Positions 44,300-54,191 of a stretch of DNA of 64,000 nt are shown one piece after another. The stretch's first letter is position 1. Each line of letters opens with the position of its first letter. The notes under the pieces are model-generated. The model saw only the letters and a program-made list of their open reading frames with translations. It was not told the origin of the DNA and did no database searches. Both the position numbers and the translations under genes were made by a program. Origin of the DNA: Skermanella rosea (lineage in GTDB: Bacteria > Pseudomonadota > Alphaproteobacteria > Azospirillales > Azospirillaceae); the NCBI RefSeq assembly GCF_016806835.2, contig NZ_CP086111.1, forward strand, positions 2,181,001 to 2,245,000. The letters run 5' to 3'.

Positions 44300-45868
44300 G
44301 TGCGCATCGCCATCAGCTTCACCGACCGCGTCGGCATCGCCCACGAGGTGCTGGCAGTCCTCGCCGCCCGGCGGCTGAACGTCGTCGCGGTGGAGGTCGA
44401 TCCGCCCGACATCTTCATCGACGCGCCAGAGCTGGCCGGCGAGGCGCTGGACGGGCTGCGGCAGGCGCTGCTGGAGGTCGCGGGCGTCGAGGGCGTGGCC
44501 CCGGTGGACATGCTGCCGGGCGTGCGCCGCCGCCTGCACCTGGCGGCGGTGCTGGCGGCGATGCCCGACCCGGTGCTGGCGGTCGATGCCGAGGGGACGG
44601 TGATCCTGGCCAACGCCGCCGCCGACGACATCGTGGGCGAGGCGGCCCTGTCCGGCAAGGCGCTGGCCGGCAAGCGGATCGCGGAGCTGACCGGCGACGG
44701 GGATTTCCAGCGCGAGATGATCGCCAACGGGTTCCAGGTGCCCGCGCGGGAGGTGATGCTGCGCGGGCAGCCGTTCCAGGTCGATGTCCGCCCGATCGCC
44801 GACCAGCCGTCCCGGGTGGCTGGCGGCGTGCTGACGCTGCACGCGCCGAGCCGGATCGGCGAGCGGCTCCAGGCCTTGCGGAACTTCGACGAGGGCGGCT
44901 TCGACGCGATCCTGGGCGACTCCCCCGCGATGACGGGGCTGAAGGCCCGGGCCGCGCGCCTTGCCGCGGTCGAGGCGCCGCTGCTGATCCTGGGCGAGAC
45001 GGGGACCGGCAAGGAGCTGATCGCCCATGCCTGCCACCGGGCCAGCAGCCGGATGGGCAGGACCTTCCTGGCGCTGAACTGCGCGGCATTGCCGGAGAAC
45101 CTGGCCGAGAGCGAGCTGTTCGGCTATGCGCCGGGCTCCTTCACCGGGGCGCAGCGCGGCGGCAAGCCGGGGCTGCTGGAGCTGGCGCACCAGGGCACCG
45201 TGTTCCTCGACGAGGTCGGCGAGCTGTCGCCCTATCTCCAGGCCAAGCTGCTGCGGTTCCTGAACGACGGCAGCTTCCGCCGGGTCGGCGGCGACCACGA
45301 GATGAAGGTGGACGTGCGGATCATCAGCGCCACCCACCGCAAGCTGGACCAGATGGTGGCGGAGGGCGGCTTCCGCGAGGACCTGTATTACCGCCTGAAC
45401 GTGCTGGCGCTCCAGGTCCCGCCGCTGCGGGAGCGCGGCGACGACATCCTGCTGCTGGCCCGCCACTTCATCCTGCGCGCCTGCGCCCAGGTCCAGCGCC
45501 GACCCTGCCGGCTGACCGCGGGCGCCGCCGCCGCGCTGCTGGCGAACCCGTGGCGCGGCAACGTGCGGCAGCTGGAAAGCGTGATCTTCCGGGCGGTGAC
45601 CATGACCGACGGCCCTTGGCTGGACGCGCCCGACCTGGAGATCGCCACCTCGCGCATGGCGGCGGAGCCGGGGCGGGGCGGCGACGGGGCGGGCGAAGGG
45701 GACGCCGGGAGCTGGGAGGAGGCGGTCGCCGAGTTCGAGCGCGCGCTGCTGGACCGCCTGTTCCCGCGCTTCCCCTCCAGCCGCAAGCTGGCGGCGCGGC
45801 TGAAGACGTCGCACACGATGGTGGCGAACAAGCTTCGGAAGTACGGGATTCCGCAGGGGCGGGGATAG
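44300..45868 (+). CDS. TyrR-like sigma-54-dependent transcriptional activator
   Basis: A 522-aa protein from a GTG with GGAG 9 bases upstream. The N-terminus (MRIAISFTDRVGIAHEVLAVLAARRLNVVAVEVDP) is an ACT-like ligand domain; a PAS domain spans about 78-185; the AAA+ domain has Walker A GETGTGKE (232-239), the sigma-54 contact loop GSFTGA (usual GAFTGA), and Walker B GTVFLDEVGEL; an HTH ends the protein (SSRKLAARLKTSHTMVANKLRKYG). The order ACT-PAS-AAA-HTH is that of TyrR/PhhR, sensors of aromatic or other amino acids. Divergent from alr-dadA with a sigma-54 promoter between, it is very probably their activator. Confidence 0.88.
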   Translation: MRIAISFTDRVGIAHEVLAVLAARRLNVVAVEVDPPDIFIDAPELAGEALDGLRQALLEVAGVEGVAPVDMLPGVRRRLHLAAVLAAMPDPVLAVDAEGTVILANAAADDIVGEAALSGKALAGKRIAELTGDGDFQREMIANGFQVPAREVMLRGQPFQVDVRPIADQPSRVAGGVLTLHAPSRIGERLQALRNFDEGGFDAILGDSPAMTGLKARAARLAAVEAPLLILGETGTGKELIAHACHRASSRMGRTFLALNCAALPENLAESELFGYAPGSFTGAQRGGKPGLLELAHQGTVFLDEVGELSPYLQAKLLRFLNDGSFRRVGGDHEMKVDVRIISATHRKLDQMVAEGGFREDLYYRLNVLALQVPPLRERGDDILLLARHFILRACAQVQRRPCRLTAGAAAALLANPWRGNVRQLESVIFRAVTMTDGPWLDAPDLEIATSRMAAEPGRGGDGAGEGDAGSWEEAVAEFERALLDRLFPRFPSSRKLAARLKTSHTMVANKLRKYGIPQGRG

Positions 45869-45884
45869 GGGGCGCCGATGCTCC

Positions 45885-46118
45885 TCACGGCGTTCGGCGC
45901 GGCAGGACCCAGCAGGACAGCCCGACGCCGACCAGGACCAGCGCGCCGACGATGATGGTATCGTAGGCGACCGTCAGCGGCCCGAACCGGGCCGGCATGT
46001 GGTGCAGGGAGACCCCCAGCAGCGGGATGACGGCGTAGTAGCCGAAGGCGGTGAAGGGCAGGGCGATCAGCGGCAGCAGGGGCCCCCGGATCACCAGCAG
46101 CTTGCCGTCTCCGTCAGC
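45885..46118 (-). pseudogene. Unknown membrane-protein fragment
   Basis: The end of a long chimeric frame encodes about 77 residues with two hydrophobic segments (LLPLIALPFTAFGYYAVIPLL and TIIVGALVLVGVGLSCWVL) and a basic tail. It has no obvious start of its own and is in frame with the VapC-like fragment upstream, suggesting a fused relic. Family not recognised. Confidence 0.4.
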
Positions 46119-46316
46119 GGCGGTGAACGCGCTGGTGTCGCGGGACGCCACGGTGAAATCATGCGCGGCGACGATCGCGGCGATATAGCGATCGGGGATC
46201 TGAAAGCCCTTTCCGGCAGTGTGTGCCCTGACGGCCAGATCGGCATAGCGTCGTGCCGCCCTGGTGTCGAACGACAGGATCCGGTCCGCGAACAGCTCCA
46301 AGGACGCTATCAGATT
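46119..46316 (-). pseudogene. vapC: VapC-like PIN-domain fragment
   Basis: About 66 residues (SFDTRAARRYADLAVRAH, then IPDRYIAAIVAAHDFTVASRDTSAF) match the C-terminal half of VapC ribonuclease toxins, with the late acidic residues of the PIN site. The N-terminal half and the VapB antitoxin are missing. It is fused in frame to unrelated sequence on both sides, so it is a remnant. Confidence 0.65.
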
Positions 46317-46429
46317 CGGAGGGCGAACAGTTCGCTCCGTGGCGCGAGGCGGCCGACTGGTCGGGTGCCGAAAAGTTCTACAGCCGGGGACCCCCGCGCG
46401 ATTCAGTTCCAAGATCGTCAACCCTCTGC

Positions 46430-46796
46430 CGGCCTGACCCTTGCCGTGGCGCCGGTCACTTTGCCTATTAGGCGCAGCGCATGCTCCAAGGAAGTTGCGG
46501 TCAGCGCCGTCGACAGCGCGTCCGCAGTCGTCGCGTCGTCGGCGATCACGGTCGCCGAGAACACCCGATCGGCGCCTCGTCCGCTTCGCCGTCGGGCAAG
46601 CCCACGACCCAGCGCCGGCCATCGGGATGCGGTCCAAAGCCTTCACTTCCCCCATGTCCACCAGGACGCTGGTCATGCCTTCGGCGCGCAGCCGGTCGGC
46701 GATCCGGTCGGTGACGTAGCCCTGGGCGATCCCGTTCAAGGTGATTTCCATGGCGGTCCGGGTGAACCGGATCCCGTCCTCCCGGATGTCCAGCAT
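46430..46796 (-). pseudogene. ApbE-family FMN transferase remnant
   Basis: Three frames together spell the C-terminal half of an ApbE protein: ITLNGIAQGYVTDRIADRLRAEG and SVLVDMGEV (46796 to ~46620), RRWVVGLPDGEADEAP in a second frame, and VFSATVIADDATTADALSTAL in a third. The N-terminal half is absent and frameshifts lie near 46615 and 46555. ApbE/NosX proteins flavinylate redox membrane proteins and often accompany respiratory genes, so this may be the decayed last gene of the nitrate operon. Confidence 0.65.
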
Positions 46797-46892
46797 GCGG
46801 TGATCGACCAGGGATTCGGCAGCCGCGACCGCGAATGTCCGCGCTCCCCGCGATCTACCGCCACATCTCCTGCGGCTGAGTCCATGCCGCGG

Positions 46893-47435
46893 TCAGGCTT
46901 TCGGGCGGAAGGCCTTGCAGACCGCCGGATCGGTTTCCAGGCGGGGGCCGCCGATCAGGTCGATGCAGTAGGGGACGGCCGGAAACACCGCTTCCAGGCA
47001 ATCGGCGATGGCCGAGGGCTTGCCCGGCAGGTTGACGATCAGGCTGCGCCCCCGGATGCCGGCGGTCTGCCGCGACAGGATCGCGGTCGGCACGACCCGC
47101 AGGCTGACGGCCCGCATCAGCTCCCCGAAGCCGGGCATCATCCGCTGGCAGACCGCCTCCGTCGCCTCCGGGGTCACGTCGCGCGGGGCGGGGCCGGTGC
47201 CCCCGGTGGTGACCACCAGGGAGCAGCCCTCGACATCGCACAGCTCGACGAGCCTGCCCTCGATCTCTGGCCGCTCGTCGGGGACGAGACGCCTGACCGC
47301 GCGCCAGGGCGTGACCAGCAGGCGCGCCAGCTCCCGCTCGATCGCGGGGCCGCCCAGATCCTCGTAGACGCCCCGGCTGGCACGGTCCGACACGGTGAGG
47401 ATGCCGATGGGGATGGAGATGGGGGTTGCTGTCAT
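46893..47435 (-). CDS. mogA: Molybdopterin adenylyltransferase
   Basis: A 180-aa MogA/MoaB-fold protein starting MTATPISIPIGILTVSDRASRGVYEDLGG. The signature TTGGTGPAPRDVTPEA (76-91) and VNLPGKPSAIADCLEAVFPAVPYCIDLIGG are typical of MogA. It activates molybdopterin by adenylation before MoeA inserts molybdenum. NarG needs this cofactor, which explains the neighbourhood. It follows a 27-aa ORF by 3 bases, with a DNR/FNR-like box upstream. Confidence 0.92.
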   Translation of the reverse strand: MTATPISIPIGILTVSDRASRGVYEDLGGPAIERELARLLVTPWRAVRRLVPDERPEIEGRLVELCDVEGCSLVVTTGGTGPAPRDVTPEATEAVCQRMMPGFGELMRAVSLRVVPTAILSRQTAGIRGRSLIVNLPGKPSAIADCLEAVFPAVPYCIDLIGGPRLETDPAVCKAFRPKA

Positions 47436-47438
47436 GGT

Positions 47439-47522
47439 TCAGCCGCCGCTGCATCCGCCGCAGGTCGCCCGGCCCTTGCGGTCGATGCTGATGATCCGGG
47501 ACGTGTCGTCGAGTGAAGTCAT
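47439..47522 (-). CDS. 27-aa Cys-rich small protein
   Basis: A 27-codon ORF from the ATG at 47522 to a stop only 3 bases before mogA. It begins MTSLDDTSRIISIDRKG and ends TCGGCSGG, so two cysteines lie in a glycine-rich CxxC. AGGAAA is upstream. A palindromic box of FNR/DNR type lies about 67 bases before it, so it would be the first gene of the mogA transcript. No family is known to me; the CGGC tail could bind metal or form a redox or thiol site. Confidence 0.5.
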   Translation of the reverse strand: MTSLDDTSRIISIDRKGRATCGGCSGG

Positions 47523-47588
47523 GGAGTGTTTTTCCTGCTGGACCGTTCGATACGGCGGCCATTCGACCACGGGGCAAGCGACCGTTAC

Positions 47589-47602
47589 TTGACTTCGGTC
47601 AT
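47589..47602. promoter_or_regulatory. FNR/DNR-like box upstream of the mogA unit
   Basis: TTGACTTCGGTCAT differs by one base from the palindrome TTGAC-N4-GTCAA and is centred about 73 bases before the 27-aa ORF. It resembles the boxes at 58016 and 61455. Confidence 0.5.
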
Positions 47603-47653
47603 CCGGTCCGGAGCGACGCCGCCGCCGGCATGGACGCGTGCTTTCACGTGCCG

Positions 47654-48364
47654 TCATTCCTCCGCCGGGTCTTCCTGGCAGAACTCCCGAAGGGCGTCGA
47701 TGTCGGAAACCGACACCACGGCGCCCTGCACTTCGACGCCGATCGGCCGCAGCTTGGCGAGCGCGCGGGAGAAGGTTTCCGGCTGGATGCCGAGCCGGCG
47801 CGCGACCAGCGATTTTTCGAGCGGCAGCATGAAGGAGGCGTTGCCGGCGCCGGCCGGGCACAGCTTCAGCAGGAAGCCGCCGACCCGCTGCGGGGCGGAT
47901 TGGACCTGGAGCTGCTCGATCTGCTGGACCAGCGTGCGCAGCCGCATCGACAGCGACCCGAGCATCGCGAAGGCGGTCCGCACGTCGGCCTGGACGCAGC
48001 GGGCGAAGGCCTGGGACGTGATCGACAGCGCGCGCACGTCGGTGACGGCCTGGGCGCAGACGGGGAAGTTGCCCTGGGCGAACATGGCGGCCTCGGCGAA
48101 ACTCTCGCCCGCGTTGACCATGGTGACCACGGCCTCCGCCCCGTCGCGGTTGATCCGGTACAGCTTCACCCAGCCTTCCAGCACGATGTAGAACCGGTCG
48201 GCCGGATCGCCCTGCACGAACAGGTCGGTTCCCCGCTCGATCGTCCGCACCGTGGCGGTCGCCAGCAGGGATGCCAGCACCGGCTCGGCGAGCTGCTGGA
48301 ACAGCGGAAGGTTGCGCAGCAGCGCGGAGTCGCGGGGTGACAGGTCGGCGAGTTGGGCGGGCAT
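47654..48364 (-). CDS. Crp/Fnr-family regulator
   Basis: A 236-aa protein starting MPAQLADLSPRDSALLRNLPLFQQL. It has a cyclic-nucleotide-binding-like sensor domain (TDLFVQGDPADRFYIVLEGWVKLYRINRDGAEAVVTMVNAGESFAEAAMF), a dimer helix and an HTH (LPLEKSLVARRLGIQPETFSRALAKL). It lacks the N-terminal cysteine cluster of true FNR, so it is more like the DNR/NarR or CooA-type groups. It lies between moeA and the mogA unit in the nitrate cluster. It probably controls respiratory genes; the signal is unknown. Confidence 0.85.
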   Translation of the reverse strand: MPAQLADLSPRDSALLRNLPLFQQLAEPVLASLLATATVRTIERGTDLFVQGDPADRFYIVLEGWVKLYRINRDGAEAVVTMVNAGESFAEAAMFAQGNFPVCAQAVTDVRALSITSQAFARCVQADVRTAFAMLGSLSMRLRTLVQQIEQLQVQSAPQRVGGFLLKLCPAGAGNASFMLPLEKSLVARRLGIQPETFSRALAKLRPIGVEVQGAVVSVSDIDALREFCQEDPAEE

Positions 48365-48399
48365 GGCGGTCGCGTGCTCCTTCGGGCTGGCCCCGCCGA

Positions 48400-49659
48400 C
48401 TATAGCAGTTCGGCGAATGGCAGGAAGTCGACCCTGTCGCCCGGCTCGATCCGGGTGGTTCCGTCCCGCAGCTCGATCAGCCCGTCGGCCTCCACCATGG
48501 AGGAGATGACATGCGAGCCGTCGTGGCGAAACTTCGCGACCCGGCCGCCGTCCAGCAGCCGGCCGCGCAGATAGTCGCGCCGGCCGGCCGGCTTGTCGTG
48601 GGCGAAATCGGCCGCGACCTGCCAGCGCCGCGGTTCGGCGGCGGCCGCGCCGGCGATCCGGCGGATCAGCGGCCGGGCCACCAGGGCGAAGGTCACCATC
48701 ACCGCGACCGGGTTGCCCGGCAGGCCCACGAACGGGACCGCGCCGACATGCCCGACCGCCACCGGCTTGCCCGGCTTGACGGCGAGGCGCCAGAACCCCA
48801 GCGAGCCCAGCTCGCCCACGGCGGCCTTGACGTGGTCCTCTTCGCCGACCGACATGCCGCCTGATGTCACGATCAGGTCGTGCCCGCAGGCCGCCTCGGC
48901 CAGCGTTCCGACGACGCTCCGGCGGTCGTCGCGCACGATGCCCAGGTCGGTCACCGCGCAGCCCAGCCGCTTCAGCATGGCCGTCAGGGTATAGCGGTTG
49001 ATGTCGTGGATCCGTCCGTCGCCCAGCGGTTCGCCGGGCTCGCACAGCTCGTCGCCGGTCGAGAACACGGCGACCCGGACGGGGGCCCGGACCCGCAGCG
49101 CCGCGTGTCCCAGCGCCGCGGCCATGCCGATGTCCTGGGGTCGCAGCACGGCGCCGCGCGCCAGGCAAAGCGTCCCGGCGGAGACGTCCTCGCCGCGCCG
49201 GCGCCGGTTGGCGTTCCGGGCCACGGCCGGCGGCAGCGTGACGAACCCTTCCGCCGCGGCGCAGTGTTCCTGCATCACCACGGTGTCGCACCCGTCGGGC
49301 AATGCCGCGCCGGTGAAGATCCGGACGGCCTCGCCCCGCCGGACGGGGCGGTCCAGCGGGTGGCCCGCGGCGACCCGCCCGACGACGGGAAGGGTGGACG
49401 GCCGGCCGGGTTCCAGGCCGTCGAACGCCACGGCGTAGCCGTCCATGGCGGAGCAGTCCCGGCTCGGCAGGTCTCCCGTCGCGACGATGTCTTCGGCCAG
49501 CACGCGGCCGACGGCGTCGCCCAGGCCGACCGTCTCGGCGCCGGCCCCGGGGATCTCGACCCGGTCCAGAAGCGCCCCCAGGGAGGCGACGGGCAGGAGC
49601 CGGTGATCGCCGCCGCAGCAGGGGGCGGGGAGGGGGAGGGGGAAATGTGTATCGGGCAT
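48400..49659 (-). CDS. moeA: Molybdopterin molybdenumtransferase
   Basis: A 419-aa MoeA starting MPDTHFPLPLPAPCCGGDHRLLPVASLGALLDRV. Motifs LPSRDCSAMDGYAVAF, IFTGAALPDGCDTVVMQEH, VAVFSTGDELCEPGEPLGDGRIHDINRYTL, TSGGMSVGEEDHVKAAV and FVGLPGNPVAVMVTF are intact. It inserts molybdate into adenylated molybdopterin. An N-terminal 18-residue extension has PCCGG. It ends 35 bases before the Crp/Fnr gene and begins 5 bases after the carbonic anhydrase gene. Confidence 0.94.
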   Translation of the reverse strand: MPDTHFPLPLPAPCCGGDHRLLPVASLGALLDRVEIPGAGAETVGLGDAVGRVLAEDIVATGDLPSRDCSAMDGYAVAFDGLEPGRPSTLPVVGRVAAGHPLDRPVRRGEAVRIFTGAALPDGCDTVVMQEHCAAAEGFVTLPPAVARNANRRRRGEDVSAGTLCLARGAVLRPQDIGMAAALGHAALRVRAPVRVAVFSTGDELCEPGEPLGDGRIHDINRYTLTAMLKRLGCAVTDLGIVRDDRRSVVGTLAEAACGHDLIVTSGGMSVGEEDHVKAAVGELGSLGFWRLAVKPGKPVAVGHVGAVPFVGLPGNPVAVMVTFALVARPLIRRIAGAAAAEPRRWQVAADFAHDKPAGRRDYLRGRLLDGGRVAKFRHDGSHVISSMVEADGLIELRDGTTRIEPGDRVDFLPFAELL

Positions 49660-49664
49660 GGGAT

Positions 49665-50441
49665 TCAGGCCTCCACGGGTACTCGGGGCAGGGTCTCGGC
49701 CATGCGGCTCACGAAGGTGGCGACGTCGAACGCGGTCCGGCAGGCGCAGCCGTGCTCGCAGGCGGTTTCCGTCTCGCCCAGCGGGCGGGCCTCGCCGCGC
49801 ACCGGCAGGAACCGCCGCTCCACGCCGTCATAGGCGTGCAGTTCGGCGGCCCCCAGGTCGAAGTACCAGCCGTGGAGGGCCAGCCTTCCGGCGACGACCC
49901 GCTCCCGGACCCAGGGATAGGTCATCAGGTTGCCCAGCGACTTGACGACCGCCGCCTGTTCCAGCACGCGCCGGCGCACCTCCGGCGGGGCGTCGGAGAG
50001 CCGCCGGAAGACTTCCTGCCGGGCGGTCCCGGCGATCTCGACCCAGGCGTCCAGGAAGGTGGCACCTCCGCCGCAGCCGCAGCCGCGGGGATGGGCGGCG
50101 AGCGCCCGGATGCCGCCGCACATGGCGTGGCCCAGCACGACGACGTGGCGGACGCCCAGCCCGCAGACGCCGAACTCGATGGCGGCGCTGGTGCCGTGGT
50201 GGCGGCCGTCGATCTCGCAGGGCGGCACCAGGGCCGCCACGTTGCGGACCACGAACAGGTCGCCCGGCCGGCAATGGGTCAGGATCGCGGGATCGACCCT
50301 GCTGTCCGAGCAGCCGACGACCAGCACCTCGGGCGATTGGCCCTCGTTGACCAGCCGGCCGTACAGGGCGGCATCGTCGCCAAGGGCGCTGCCGCGGAAT
50401 TCCTCGAACCCGTCGAGCAGCCGTTGCAGGGGATGGGGCAT
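49665..50441 (-). CDS. Beta-class carbonic anhydrase
   Basis: A 258-aa enzyme starting MPHPLQRLLDGFEEFRGSAL. Zinc and active-site residues are C44, D46 and R48 (VGCSDSRVDP), H105 and C108 (LGHAMCGG). It interconverts carbon dioxide and bicarbonate. A beta-carbonic anhydrase inside a nitrate-reductase operon is not part of the usual narGHJI set; it may supply bicarbonate or buffer pH during anaerobic growth (inference). A Cys-rich tail (CEHGCACRTA) is notable. Confidence 0.93.
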   Translation of the reverse strand: MPHPLQRLLDGFEEFRGSALGDDAALYGRLVNEGQSPEVLVVGCSDSRVDPAILTHCRPGDLFVVRNVAALVPPCEIDGRHHGTSAAIEFGVCGLGVRHVVVLGHAMCGGIRALAAHPRGCGCGGGATFLDAWVEIAGTARQEVFRRLSDAPPEVRRRVLEQAAVVKSLGNLMTYPWVRERVVAGRLALHGWYFDLGAAELHAYDGVERRFLPVRGEARPLGETETACEHGCACRTAFDVATFVSRMAETLPRVPVEA

Positions 50442-50459
50442 GGCGCGCCTCCTCCCGCC

Positions 50460-51242
50460 CTACTGGACCAGCGGCGTTTCGGCGCCGCCCAGGTCGATTC
50501 CCTCGATCCGGGCCTTGCCCGCCAGGATCTGGAGATACTGGTGGACCGCCTGCCGCCACGCGCTGTCGCGCAGGAAGCCGTGGATCGCGTCCCTGACCGC
50601 CTCGTAGGGCAGGTCCTCGCCGTCGATCCTGTGCTCCAGATGCAGGACATGATAGCCGTAGGGCGTCGCCACCGGCACCGGGCAGAGCTGTCCGGGTTCC
50701 AGCGCCACCATGAAGGTCTCGAACTCCGGCACGGTCTGGCCGCGCTCGACCTGCCCCAGGCTGCCGCCCTGCGCGGCGGACGGGCAGGCGGAATGCTCCC
50801 GCGCCAGGTCGGCGAAGCGGCCGGGATGGTCGGCCAGTTCCGCGATCAGGGCCAGAGCCTTCCGCTTCGCAGCCTCCCGCGCCGCCGCGTCGGAGGGGGC
50901 CGCGGGCAGCAGGACATGGCGCACCGCGAACAGGTCGGCGCTGCGGAACCGGGCCGGGTTCCGCGCGTGGTAGCGGCGGCAGACCGCGTCGTCCGGCTCC
51001 GGCACCGCGACCTCCGCCCGCAGCAGGGCCTCGACCGCGGCTTCCTCGTCGTCCAGCGGGATGCCCCGGGCGGCGCAGGCCTGCCGAAGCAGCTCCCGCA
51101 CCGCCAGGGCGTGGGCGGCGGCGGCGCGGGCCTCGGCCAGGGTCTCGCTGGGGTGGTACTGGACCTCGCGGTCGATCTCCGGGCCGGTGATCGCCACGCC
51201 GTTCACGCGGATCTCGGAAGGAGGCATAATGGTGTCGGGCAT
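50460..51242 (-). CDS. PpiC-type peptidyl-prolyl isomerase
   Basis: A 260-aa parvulin-family protein starting MPDTIMPPSEIRVNGVAITGPEIDREVQYHP. The rotamase domain is in FAVRHVLLPAAPSDAAAREAAKRKAL...FADLAREHSACPSAAQGGSLGQVERGQTVPEFETFMVALEPGQL...YGYHVLHLEHRIDGE. There is no signal peptide, so it is cytoplasmic. Such genes commonly follow narI in proteobacterial nar operons and are thought to help mature the reductase, like NifM for nitrogenase. It starts 15 bases after narI. Confidence 0.9.
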   Translation of the reverse strand: MPDTIMPPSEIRVNGVAITGPEIDREVQYHPSETLAEARAAAAHALAVRELLRQACAARGIPLDDEEAAVEALLRAEVAVPEPDDAVCRRYHARNPARFRSADLFAVRHVLLPAAPSDAAAREAAKRKALALIAELADHPGRFADLAREHSACPSAAQGGSLGQVERGQTVPEFETFMVALEPGQLCPVPVATPYGYHVLHLEHRIDGEDLPYEAVRDAIHGFLRDSAWRQAVHQYLQILAGKARIEGIDLGGAETPLVQ

Positions 51243-51257
51243 CGGGATCCCTCCCCC

Positions 51258-51935
51258 TCAGCGGGTGCGGACGATCTGGTACTGCCGGCCGACATAGGCG
51301 AACGGCACGCTCCAGACATGGACGAGGCGGGAGAACGGGAAGACCAGGAAGATGGTCAGGCCCAGGACCAAGTGCAGCTTGAAGACGGCCGGCACGTCGG
51401 CGATCAGCTCGGCCGCCCCGGGCCGGAAGGTGACGATGTGCTGCGCCCACTCCATGAACTTCACCATGGTCTCGCCGTCCGCATGGGCGATCGAGAAGGG
51501 GATGGTGATCAGGCCCAGGATGAGCTGGGCGTAGAGCATCAGCAGGATCGCGATGTCCATGCGGCTGCTGGTGTTGCGGATGCGCGGGTCGGTCAGCCGG
51601 CGGCGGACCAGTATCGTCAGCCCGGCGAAGCACATCAGACCGAACACGCCGCCGGCGACGATCGCCAGCACCTGCTTGGCGCCGTGGCCGATGCCGAAGG
51701 CGTCGAACACCGCGATCGGCGTCAGAAGCCCCACGGTATGGCCGACCAGCAGTCCCAGGATGCCGACATGGAACAGGTTGCTCGCCAGCACCATGCGCTC
51801 CTTGCGGAGCATCTGGCTGGATCCGCTGCGCCAGGTGTACTGCTCGCGGTCGAAGCGGACCAGGCTGCCCAGCAGGAAGACGGTCAGGGCGATGTACGGA
51901 TAATAGCCGAACAGCAGTTGGTTCAGGTGGCTCAT
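51258..51935 (-). CDS. narI: Respiratory nitrate reductase gamma subunit
   Basis: A 225-aa membrane cytochrome b starting MSHLNQLLFGYYPYIALTVFLLGSLVRFDREQYTWRSGSSQMLR, a hallmark N-terminus. Five hydrophobic helices are visible, and candidate heme ligands lie in SNLFHVGILGLLVGH and KLHLVLGLTIFLVFPFSRLVHVWS. It takes electrons from quinol and passes them to NarH. Start and length are typical. It follows narJ by 14 bases. Confidence 0.95.
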   Translation of the reverse strand: MSHLNQLLFGYYPYIALTVFLLGSLVRFDREQYTWRSGSSQMLRKERMVLASNLFHVGILGLLVGHTVGLLTPIAVFDAFGIGHGAKQVLAIVAGGVFGLMCFAGLTILVRRRLTDPRIRNTSSRMDIAILLMLYAQLILGLITIPFSIAHADGETMVKFMEWAQHIVTFRPGAAELIADVPAVFKLHLVLGLTIFLVFPFSRLVHVWSVPFAYVGRQYQIVRTR

Positions 51936-51949
51936 GACGGTCTCTCCGG

Positions 51950-52650
51950 TCAGGCGGCGGCGGGGCGGACGGGTGGATGGCGCAACTTGGGACAGGCGGC
52001 GTCGCCGGGGCCGAAGGTGACGGGCTTCTCCTCCCATTCCTCGTCCAGGGCGGACAGGTCCTTCGCGTCCTCGATCCTGTCGGCCTCGATCACTCCGGCC
52101 AGTTTCGCCGGGTCGACCTCGGCCGGGGCCAGCGCGCGGAGCCCGGCGAACACGGCGGCATAGGGGCTTTCCTTCCGCTCCAGCCTGGTCCGGACCGCCT
52201 CCAGGATGTGGGCGGCGTCGGCCAGGATCGGCAGGCTGACCTCGGCCGGCACGCAGGCCAGGAACTCGCACAGCACCGGCAGGTAGTCGGGCAGCTCCGA
52301 CGCGGTCAGCTCCAGCCCGTGGGCGGCGTAGAGCTGGCCGAGGCTCACCATGGCTTGGCCGCGGTCGCGGGACTCGCCATGGACATGCTGGTAGAGGTGC
52401 AGCGACAGGGCGCGGCTGCGGTCGAACAGCGCCAGCCATTCCTCCTGCAGGTCGATCAGGTCGCCCCGGCGCAGTGTCTCGATCAGGGCGGCGAGGTCGA
52501 AGCGGACCCCGCGCGGCAGGATCTCGTCGTTGGCGAGAACCGCCTCGATCGCGTCCAGCGCCTCGACCGTCTCCGCCTGCGGATAGTCGATCAGCGCGCC
52601 GAGCGCCTTGAAGCTCAAGGGCTTGAGCTCCGGATACCTCGGGTTCGACA

Positions 52651-52651
<1 letters not shown>
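51950..52651 (-). CDS. narJ: Nitrate reductase assembly chaperone
   Basis: A 233-aa TorD/NarJ-fold protein starting MSNPRYPELKPLSFKALGALIDYP. Features are LQEEWLALFDRSRALSLHLYQHVHGESRDRGQAMVSL, the NarJ hallmark, and an all-helical pattern. It binds NarG until the molybdenum cofactor is inserted. The ATG overlaps the narH stop (TGATG). The C-terminal ~25 residues are family-variable. Confidence 0.95.
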
Positions 52652-54177
<1,526 letters not shown>

Positions 54178-54191
54178 GATCGGATAGCTCC

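Noticed and set aside
41589-44378. A 929-codon open frame on the plus strand across dadA and alr
   Set aside because: It is a mirror of two well-defined enzymes on the minus strand and has no recognisable domain or ribosome site.
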